Source: Neoconidiobolus thromboides FSU 785 (Eukaryota; Entomophthoromycota; Entomophthoromycetes; Entomophthorales; Neoconidiobolaceae). From it: DNA of 31,846 nt. The stretch's first letter is position 1, and each line of letters starts with the position of its first letter. This document shows, piece after piece, positions 1 to 8,583 of this stretch. The translations under genes and the position numbers were made by a program. The stretch lies in assembly GCA_025603075.1 (NCBI GenBank), contig MU626472.1, forward strand, positions 1-31,846. The letters run 5' to 3'. The notes below the pieces were generated by a model. It was given only the letters and a program-made list of their open reading frames with translations, was not told the origin of the DNA and did not search any database.

Positions 1-302
1 ATACTAATGTAAAACCTATGTAAAATACTATTAAGAAAACTTAGTGGCTTTATTAAATGTTCGAGATATCAGGTAATAATTCAGTTAAAAAGCCTCGAAC
101 TATTATACTCTGTAAACTCTTTTATACTCTGAAAAGTATAAATATCAAAATGAGAAGATAATATTCTTTTGGATGGAGCTAGAAATTCTCATAACAAATC
201 AAAATAAGAACATGGGATTGATTGTCTCTAAACTCGAGAACACAACAGCTTAGGCGATTGTTATGTTATAATTAACCATGGGACTGACAAAGCGATATTT
301 CA
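1..302. other. gene-free AT-rich stretch
   Basis: Very AT-rich sequence with stops in all frames. I see no coding signal, RNA gene or repeat before the first MITE-like copy at about 303. Confidence 0.6.
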
Positions 303-404
303 CATAGGAGTGTTTTTTTTGGCTTCTGCTTTTTCCATCTTTTAAGAATTATTTGGGGGGGAATTATTGGTAAAATTCTTAAGCACAAAAATATACCTTA
401 TATG
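303..404 (-). mobile_element. MITE-like repeat, copy A
   Basis: A diverged member of the ~104-bp family, read on the minus strand. It keeps the shared GCTTAAGAATTTTACCAATA core and the AAGCCAAAAAAAACACTCC right end. The acceptor-like CAAATAG of other copies is CAAATAA here, and the middle has a run of C instead of TTTTTCCACT. It faces copy B at 643 in the opposite orientation. Confidence 0.7.
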
Positions 405-642
405 CAGAAAATCGTTTAATAATTTAATATTTAAAAAACCTCTATTTAAAAAAATTAATATATAAGTAGATACAGGAAATCATTTTAAGTTTCAAAAGTT
501 CTTACGTGTTTGAAAAAAATCATTTTATAAATAATAGTTTAAACTTTAATTTTTTTGCTAAGTGTTATAAAGTATAGTTAATAAACATTTTAAAAAATTT
601 TCAGTAAAAAAATGACCTTAAACCATTAGGTAAAATAAAAGA

Positions 643-746
643 TATGGAGATGTATTTTTGTATTTGAGAATTTTACTAACAATTTTTCCACTCAAATAGT
701 GCTTAAAAGATATAAAAAATAATGAAGCCAAAAAAACATCCCCATA
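643..746 (+). mobile_element. MITE-like repeat, copy B
   Basis: A well-preserved copy. It begins TATGGAGATGTATTTTTG and ends AAAAAACATCCCCATA, so the two ends form an imperfect terminal inverted repeat of about 17 bp. The interior at 652-699 reads like a 48-nt intron: GTATTT donor, TACTAAC branch sequence, TTTTTCC tract and CAAATAG. It encodes no protein, as expected for a non-autonomous element. Confidence 0.85.
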
Positions 747-1619
747 TAAATTTGTAATAAAATAATTTAACGCTGTATTAAGTATTTTTGCTTTTTAATA
801 AAGAATTTATTTTCATAGAATTTTAGGTGAAGTTTGTAAGATATAAAATATCTAAAAATTAGATAAAAAATGAAACCAATTTGGACATCCCTATACAGTT
901 TGATTTGAGAATGGAAATATTTTATCCTTTAAAAAAACAATAAACATCACAAATAATATTAGTATTAATTGTTATTACTGGGAAATATAATTAATACTCA
1001 CAACTTTTTTTATTTTAATTTGTTATGCTTATAAAAGTAATAATATACTTAAATAACTAAAAATTAGAAAGTTGAAATTTTTAACATGTCAACTGTTGAG
1101 ATCTTAAAAATTTTAATATAAATTTATCTATAATTAGTAATTAAAATTAAAATTGAAATTTCATAGGATAATGAAATATAAATTAATATATAATCTTGCT
1201 ATTGATCATTAGTTGGAAATAAATTAATTTTTGAAGTTAGATTTTCAAAATTCCAGCACAGTTTTTGACCTATTGCTTTAGCTAAATATTTGATTAATTT
1301 GTTTGCCAAGTGTTTAATTTTATTTTTAATTATTTATCAGACACTTGAATTCCATATTTGGCTACATATTGTTCCAATCGAAAGTAGAATTTCAAATAAA
1401 TTGAAAATGAAACAAGTACGCTATTCAACCAATCAAAAAGATCAAAACTTAGGACTAACTCAATCAAAACCAATAAAAAAAATTACGTATTTCTTCTTGT
1501 GATAAATCAGATGAGGAGCAAGTGGGAAATGATTGGATGTAAAAGAAGGAGACGCTAATTAAAATAAAATAAAATGGGATAAAAAGAAATTTGAAGTTAA
1601 TTTTTTACTAAAATAAAAG
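747..1619. other. gene-free AT-rich stretch upstream of the PWWP gene
   Basis: No gene is supported. A 70-codon open frame at 1290-1502 has no family resemblance and the amino-acid make-up of AT-rich noise. The last few hundred bases presumably carry the promoter of the PWWP gene starting at 1620, but I recognise no specific element. Confidence 0.5.
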
Positions 1620-3342
1620 ATGAAAACAGACTATAAGGTTGGCGAAAAGGTTTGGGCTAAATTAAAAGGATATCCTTGGTGGCCTGCAAGAGTAATTTTT
1701 TTATTTTATTAGTGAAATTGTTATTTTTTCTCTCGTTTAGTTTTTGTTTGAGCTTTTAATTTTGTATTTTTAATTCTTGATTTACTTTTTAGATTGAAGA
1801 TGAAGCTAATTTACCTAAAAAAGTATTAAGTAAGAAACCAAAAAATCATAGTATAGCTGTATGGGCGGTTTTTTTTTATGGTTCAAGAGATTAGTAAGTT
1901 ATTAGTTGATAAAAAGATAATAATAATTAATAAAATTAGTGGTTGGTTTAATAAAGATAATTTAAGAGATTTTGACGATCACTTTGAAGAATATAAAACT
2001 CCAGCCAGAAAAACAAATTTATTTACCGAAGCTTTAAAGCAAGCGCAGGATCCAGCTGTACTGCAAAAAATTATCGAGGATGAGGAAAAGCTAAAGGAAG
2101 ATGACCCTGAAGAAGAAGAAGAAGAAAAGAAAGAAAAATCAAAGAAAGAAAAGGTAGTTAAGAGAAAATCATCGAAAGTGGATATCAAATCTGTTAAAAA
2201 AGCTATTCAACCTCCCCCCAATCCCTTGAAAAGTCATACGATGGAAACTAGAACCTCTAGTAGGTTTAATAAGCCTCCTAAAGAAAATCCTTTCCCTGAT
2301 CTAGTAATCTTTATTTTTATACCATTTACATTAAATTAATTCTTTTTTTTAGACTGGCCTTAGTAATTTAGATGGTAGTTAATTATAATATAGCTTTAAT
2401 TTTTTGTTAAATCTTGATTTTTTAGCACTAAGGAGCCTTCGTCAAGCATTACAAAAAGCTACCCTTAAAAACAACTACGAAGTAATCATTTTGATCAATA
2501 ATAGTGGTAAATAATAATAGACATTCATATAGGATACATTTTTGGTTGATAAAATCATTTATGAACTTGAACAATCTAGGGCATTAATTGAAGATGTATT
2601 AGTAAGTCTATTACTTAAGAGCTCAAATAGGATAGAAGATAATGATTTTTATTAGGAATCTAAAATTTCCAAATTAATACGCCACCTTTTAGCTCAGCCA
2701 ATCCCAACTTCTCGATTCAATTTTAAAAGGAGACTTACTGACTTAGTATTGAAATATAAGAACCAAAAGAATAATAACAATAATGGTATTCTAAATGCAA
2801 CTACTATAGAAGAAAAGAAAAGACTCATTCAAGAAAAGTTGGATAAAGCTGATACAGGTAACTTGTAATACAATTATCAAAAATTAAGATCTAACATTAT
2901 TAAAGTCAAAGGCGCAAATAAGGATGATATCAAACCTGAAGTAAAAAAGGATGATATTAAGAAAGACAGCGATGAAGAAAAAGAAACAAGTAATAAAGAA
3001 GAGGAAAACAGTGAAAAAGAAAAAGACATTGAAGAAAAAGAAACCAAAGAAAAAGAGGTTGAAAAAAAGGAGACCGAAGAAAAAAAAGCTGAAGAAAAAG
3101 AAATTGAAAAAAAAGAAACTGATGGAAAAGAAATCAACGAAAAAGTAGTTGATGAAAAAGAAGTCGAAGAGAAGGAGGAGATTAAACCAAAAATAAATGG
3201 ACAAGACAAAAAAGAAAACCATAACCATGAAATAAATAATGTTGAGAAAAATGGAAATGCAAAAGAAGATAAGCAGGATAATTCAACTAATAAATCAGTA
3301 GATAAAGAAGATAGTAGTGGCTCTAGTATTACAAAGGACTAA
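1620..3342 (+). CDS. PWWP-domain chromatin protein, LEDGF/HRP2-like, 8 exons, ~440 aa
   Basis: Exons are 1620-1691, 1793-1893, 1940-2303, 2353-2374, 2426-2481, 2533-2601, 2656-2857 and 2906-3342. All junctions are GT/AG and keep frame. Residues 1-~75 form a PWWP domain: GYPWWPAR at 17-24, with the following strand VFFYGSRDYGWF spanning the second splice. PWWP domains bind methylated histone H3 tails (typically H3K36me) plus DNA, so a nuclear role is expected. An acidic/lysine linker follows. Residues ~187-262 form a helical region (LRQALQKATLKNNYE onward) resembling the LEDGF integrase-binding/TFIIS N-terminal fold. The tail (~296-420) is almost wholly E/K repeats. The in-frame TAA/TAG seen in unspliced DNA all fall inside the short introns. 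The domain order suggests a transcription-elongation or chromatin tethering factor. The PWWP call is firm; the second domain is inferred from pattern. Confidence 0.85.
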
Positions 3343-3516
3343 GTTTTTTATTTTCAATTAATAATAAGATAATCAAAAAATAAATCTTATTATTTAACTC
3401 TCTCTTTTTCTGTAATCCCCTCATTTTATTTTTTTAATTTCTTATTCCATTAAAGCAAATTAAAACATATACATAAGAAAATCATAATTTTTACAGTTTT
3501 TATTACTTTATTGATA

Positions 3517-4939
3517 CTATTGATTAAATAAATCTTTATACTCCTGCCTAAGTTGATTAAAAGTGCTCGTAATCCTCTGCTTTATAACTTCAATTTTATA
3601 ATCTTTATCATGTTGTAGTCTTTGGACTTTACCATTTTTGATATCTGGGGATATAAAAGTACTCATTCTTTTGTGTACTCTTTTAAACTCAAGCTAATTC
3701 AACTATTAGCATATAACTACTAGATTATACAAAATACAACTTACCCTTTTTGATTCAATATCTAGAGATTCATTGTCTACATTAATACAATAATACTGAT
3801 ATAAATGATTGATCCAAAAGTTAGTATATGTTTTCTCATTTTCGCCCTGAATAATAGGGCAGAAGTCTCGATGCTGAATATCTAAATTTAAATTAGGCTT
3901 GTTTAATTTAGCATTGACAGCACCTAAAAATGAAACATTATAATATAAAACTAAAATTAAACGACTTACTTCTATAGACCTTTTTTTGATCGAAATTCCA
4001 TAATCCTAGTTTACGATGACATAACCAACATTGTAAGCTACCTTTTAAAACTTGGCTCTTTTTTTCAATTATTGGGTACCATCCAGATAAGCATATTAAT
4101 ACTTCAGTCATACTTAATTCCATATTGAATTCTTTTTTTAACGCTTCAATTAAACTATCACTGTTAACCATATCGCTCTATATGTTAATGTCTATTTGCT
4201 TAATAATTAAACATTATGAATCTTACTATCGTATAAGTTAAGCTAATTTTAAATTGACTTAAATAAGGTTGAATCAACTGAATATGAAATTTAAATTGAG
4301 TTAAAAAACTATTGATTGGAACAATGGGTATTTGATACACGCTAATATCAGTTTGAATAAATCTCCAAGGGCATTCGAGATTATGAGATTGCACTAGTAG
4401 TTCATTTGAGAATCCTTTAGATCCATCGATAACATTGTCACAAAAAGTACAAGTTAACTCGTTTTTTTTAGTATTGATATAACCATTACAAGCACATACA
4501 ACTGGGCTTAAATTATTAGCTGGCTTCCAAGTTAATAACTTATAGCTGTTTAATCGCTCTAATAAATCCAATAGACTCCAGCTACGAAATTTAATCTTTT
4601 CTGTTAGCTTCAGGTTTTTTAGATATTCTTGTTCTAAGTAGAAAGGGCCCAAGAATCTATAAATAGTATTATTAAAGAAAAGTATCATATTGCTTTTTTA
4701 CCATACCTTCCTTCTTCATCAAAGTATTTATCTTTATCCTTAATCTCTTTAATTTCCTTTTCTTTTTTCAGTTGATAGCTTTCAATGATACTATCCTTAA
4801 CACTCTTCGGTAAAAAGTGAAACTCTTTTATCTGATTAATAATGTGTTTGTTATCTTGCTTATCATCCTTTTCAACTTGGTGGTATTTTCTTATCACTTG
4901 CTCAACTCGATACTCGTCGACAATTGTTATGTCTTGCAT
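3517..4939 (-). CDS. ZC3HC1: C3HC zinc-finger nuclear basket protein, ZC3HC1 (NIPA)/Rsm1/Pml39 family, 5 exons, ~408 aa
   Basis: Exons on the minus strand are 4939-4707, 4656-4227, 4177-3970, 3923-3745 and 3693-3517. The ATG at 4939 opens MQDITIVDEY. The first zinc module is C132, C147, C150, H169 and C173, in the family pattern SP-x2-CA...LxCxxC...HxxxCPWR. The second (Rsm1-type) module has GW at 253-254, CWLC (C271, C274) and HRDFC (H308, C312), completed only after splicing. This two-module layout defines the ZC3HC1/Rsm1/Pml39 family. Those proteins attach to the nuclear basket through TPR/Mlp and are tied to mRNA quality control in yeasts. The usual GW after the first cysteine is GY here. 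The gene converges on the PWWP gene (174 bp between stops) and diverges from PRP19 (400 bp between starts). Confidence 0.85.
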
Positions 4940-5339
4940 TTAATTTTGATTTTGAAAAAAAATAAAACTAGATTATTTAATTTTAATACTTTAAGCTTGA
5001 ACTTTTGAGTTCCAATTGAATAAAAAAGTTTCAATACCAAAAATATATTTTTATAAAAAGTGAAAATAAATTATTAAGCATTAACTTCATCTTATAAACT
5101 ATGTAATTATACAAATACCAAGCGTCTATCTAGTACAAATTTATTATGTATATATTTGTCCTTCATATATTGCCACCTCATTGTATATTTTTTTTATGAT
5201 TAAAATTTATAGTAAAAAAAGGGCATTTAATTGGTTAAAGCCAGCAGAATCAAAGTACTCATTCTTAAACTCCCATTAAAAAGCAAAGTTTATTACGAAT
5301 AGAAAAAAATCAATTTTAGTTTTATATTTTCATCTAAAA
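4940..5339. promoter_or_regulatory. intergenic region between divergent starts (shared promoter region)
   Basis: These 400 bp separate the start codons of the ZC3HC1-like gene (minus) and PRP19 (plus), so both promoters must lie here or overlap the genes. The sequence is AT-rich and I see no recognisable binding-site motif. No repeat-family copy is present. Confidence 0.5.
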
Positions 5340-7178
5340 ATGCTTTGTACTAGTAAGTAGAATAATACACATATTGATAACATTATACTAACAAAAATAA
5401 AAGTAAGCGGAGAGATTCCATCGGAACCAGTCATATCAATAAAAAGTGGACAAATTTATGAAAAGTCATTAATTGAAAAATATCTTCCAAATAACCAGTT
5501 TAAAGAACCTATTACAAACTATGAGATTTCTTTAGAAGACTTAATCCCAGTAAAACAAAGTAGTTTTTTAGTTATTTGATTTATATAATTCATACTAAAC
5601 TATATCTATTTTCTAGGTAATAATTTACCACCTAGACCACCAACAATGAGTTCAATTCCATCTTTACTTTCTGTATTTCAAAACGAGTGGGACTCTGTAA
5701 TGTTAGAGGTGTTTACTTTGAAACAACAATACCAACAAGTTAGACAGCAACTTAGTCATGCTTTATATCAAAACGACGCTTCTGCTAGGGTCATTGCCCG
5801 TCTTATTAAGGAACGTGACGAAGCTAGAAAGTAAGAAATGGCCTTGTTTTTTAAATATAATTTAATAATTTTTTTAGAGCTTTAACTGAAATTAATGAAA
5901 CAATTGGAGCACAACCTATTCATGGTAAATGGAATTGAAAAGAGAAAATATTAGTTTAAGTAATTTAATCATTTTATTTTAGTTGAAACAAATGGTTCTG
6001 AACAACAAGAAATTGGACTTAGTGAAGAAATCGTTCAAGCTATTCAATCAAAGAGTGAAGAGTAAATTAACACTTAACTAAGATGAATATAATATTAATT
6101 CATATTATAGACTTTCAAAACAACGTAAAAAACGAGCCACTCCAGAAGGTATGGCTTCACCAGACCAAATTGCTTCATTTACTCAAATTAAAGCTATCAA
6201 CTCTTTACATTCAAAGGAAATTGTTGGTATCAATTCAGTACAATTCATGGACGGTTATATAGCCACTGGAGGCAATGATGGTAAAGTACAAATATACAAC
6301 GTAGCTGAAGATACATTAGTATATGGATTTGAAGCTGCACAAAATAAAATAAAATCTATTGTTTGGTGTGATGAAACAAAGAGAATATTTGCTATTTCTG
6401 AAACCAGTCACAATGTTGTATGCTGGAACCCAATAGCTCAAGATAATTTTAGTGAATGGACTGTTGCCGGTGAATTGCCAGGGCATAATGGCCAAATCAC
6501 TTCTTTTTCTTTAAACCCTATACGTAAATACGGAGCTTCTACTTCCCTTGATGGTACCTGGCGTCTAATTGATACTTTTACTGGAGAAGCAATTGTTACA
6601 TTCAATAATTCAGATAAGTTTGGTGAGTTATTTGTAAGTCATAGAAAATATATATTAATATTAATTAGGGTATACTTGTGGAGCTTTCCATCCAGATGGT
6701 GTTTATTTTGCTACTGGAACTGAAAACTCAGTAGTACAGATTTGGGATGTCAGTAAAAAAACGAAAGTAATAGATTTTGAAGGACATACTGGAGCTGTAA
6801 CTTCGATTTCATTTTCAGAAAATGGGTAATTTAATTTATATGTATATAAGCTAATTTATTGATTGTTCTTATAGTTACTATTTAGCAACCACCTCCGAAT
6901 CAAATGAATGTAAATTATGGGATCTTCGTAAACTAAATAATTTCAAAACAATCCAGTTACCAGCCACAGTTTCCAAAGCTAAATTTGATCAACATGGTCT
7001 CTATTTAGCTGTGTTAAGCGAAGAGCAAGTGGCTATCTTTAAAAATAAGTCTTGGAGTGAACCATTGGTTACTCTACAAGCGCCCGCTACAGATTTACAA
7101 TTTAGCCCTCTTAGTGATAATGTGTTAACGGTGAGCAAAGGGGAAGCTGGGGTACATATCTTTGGCAATAAGAATTAA
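5340..7178 (+). CDS. PRP19: Pre-mRNA-processing factor 19 (U-box E3 ligase, WD40), 8 exons, ~493 aa
   Basis: Exons are 5340-5352, 5404-5559, 5617-5830, 5878-5924, 5983-6061, 6111-6622, 6669-6825 and 6875-7178. The first exon codes only MLCT plus one base. Splicing then gives the hallmark Prp19 N-terminus [16 protein letters not shown], the U-box (residues 1-~65). Next come the tetramerisation coiled coil ([14 protein letters not shown] and [15 protein letters not shown], about 80-128) and a C-terminal WD40 propeller (~195-493) with [23 protein letters not shown] and [16 protein letters not shown] blades. The length matches the family (~500 aa). Prp19 is the core E3 ligase of the NineTeen complex, which activates the spliceosome and also acts in DNA repair. 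Every expected domain is present and no defect is visible. Confidence 0.96.
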
Positions 7179-7528
7179 AAAATAGGCTATAATTGAAGTG
7201 ATGAAATTTTTATATTTTAGTATTTGAACAATTTATTGATCTTTATTTTTTAAATATTTAACATTATTTAAAACTATCATTATAGTTATTAGAACAGTGC
7301 GTACTTTATACCACATGATTTTATTATCGTTCCTAATATTCTAACTTGTAAAGTGATCTAAGTCAAAATACTGAATGATTGTTATTAACATATATTCTAC
7401 TTCTAATAGTATACATACCAGATTCTTTGAATATAGTTTTCGAATAAACATTAACGAATTTTGATTGGGAGATTATTTACTTAAAATTATATTTCCTACT
7501 ATTACTTTTTTTCAAAATATAAATAAAA
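7179..7528. other. PRP19-NEPRO intergenic stretch
   Basis: These 350 AT-rich bases lie between two tandem plus-strand genes. They must carry the PRP19 3' end and the NEPRO-like promoter. I see no gene, repeat copy or clear motif. Confidence 0.5.
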
Positions 7529-8544
7529 ATGCACAATTGCGATGCAATATGGAACCAAAGGGATCTTAAAATGCCAGTAAAGAAAGACTCGGTACCAAAG
7601 GAAGAAGGAAACCCAAATAAAAGTAAAAGAGAGAATATATATTTACCACTGTCTACTTACTTATAAATATAGCATTCCAGCTATTTTCATTTAAAAAGTT
7701 AAGCCAACATTTATTAAAATTACAAAAAAAGGAGTTATACATTGAGATTTATGTGTTATCTAGAATCTATTATAAAAATTTCAATCAGCATAGGGCTACC
7801 ACTCATTTTAAAATGTTCAGAAAAGTAAGTTTATAAGCATTTGATATTTTATCAAATAAATTAACTTTCTGTTCTTAGTTTTTTACTCTGTTAAAAAGGA
7901 TAGATGAAATGAAGCTAAAACAGTTTAGTAAAGAACTTCTAAGTCGCTTTTATAACTCTAAAAGGTAAATTTATATTCTATAGATTTTGGTATTCATGTT
8001 TGATATTTTATAGTCAAAAAAAAGTAAAAGAATCTTGGACTCATTTACCAGATCCAGAATTTTTAAAATATTCTTTGATTAAATTAACTGGTGCTTACCA
8101 TTTAATTCAAGCAACTTTTGAAGCCATACCTCCTGTTTATAAGTAAAATTTATAAAATTTCATTTTAATAGTTAATTTACTTCATTTTTATAGTGGATTT
8201 AACCTATTAGTACAGAAGATTGATTTTGTAGCTTTGAGTTTAGCTGTTTTAGCTTCAATTTCTAGGATCCATTGTTTACTTAAAACTTTGCGAAAGGATT
8301 TGGTAATTAGCTTGAATCTTGTAACTTCGCTAGCTGAATATTATAAAGTAAGAGTCTACCCATTAAATATATTATTTTATTAACTACTGTTATAGACACC
8401 TATCAAACTGCCTAAAAAATACAATTTAATCACTTTTAGTAAGCTGGAGATTGAAGAGTAAACTTATCACTATTATTTCTTATTTTTGACTAAAATTTAA
8501 TATTAAGGCTAGAAAAAGAAGACAATGAGCAAGAGCGTGTATAG
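7529..8544 (+). CDS. NEPRO: NEPRO/Rmp1-like RNase MRP-associated protein, 7 exons, ~237 aa
   Basis: Exons are 7529-7622, 7673-7824, 7879-7964, 8014-8142, 8194-8347, 8396-8457 and 8508-8544. The diagnostic motif is YVLSRIYYKNFNQHR (58-72), the YKN-x-NQHR signature of the NEPRO N-terminal/Rmp1 domain. It is followed by MFRKFFTLLKRIDEM and a second helical block, FVALSLAVLASISRIHCLLK (~166-185), as in NEPRO. Members of this family associate with RNase MRP in the nucleolus and act in pre-rRNA processing. The protein is mostly the conserved domain, nearer yeast Rmp1 in size than animal NEPRO. If the last intron (8458-8507) is retained, translation ends at 8461 instead, losing only 11 acidic residues. 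The stop is 39 bp from the stop of the convergent TBC gene. Confidence 0.82.
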
Positions 8545-8554
8545 AAAATTAAAG

Positions 8555-8566
8555 TTTATTAATAAA
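8555..8566. terminator. palindromic two-way poly(A) signal
   Basis: TTTATTAATAAA is a perfect palindrome in the 39-bp gap between two convergent stop codons. It gives AATAAA on the plus strand (8561-8566, with another at 8567-8572) for the NEPRO-like gene. It gives AATAAA on the minus strand (8560-8555) for the TBC gene. Cleavage 10-30 nt downstream would place each mRNA end inside the other gene's last exon. Confidence 0.6.
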
Positions 8567-8583
8567 AATAAAAAGTTCCAGAC

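Noticed and set aside
1290-1502. 70-codon frame as a small gene
   Set aside because: No family match; composition matches AT-rich noise and no exon partner is visible.
2507-2872. In-frame TAA/TAG codons in the PWWP gene, suggesting TAR = glutamine
   Set aside because: Introns at 2482-2532, 2602-2655 and 2858-2905 remove every one, keep frame and match the genome's intron size. The TOG gene has a 1665-codon exon without internal TAR.
2877-3228. Long S/F-rich minus-strand frames and a K-rich plus-strand frame
   Set aside because: Shadows of the E/K repeat that codes the PWWP protein tail.
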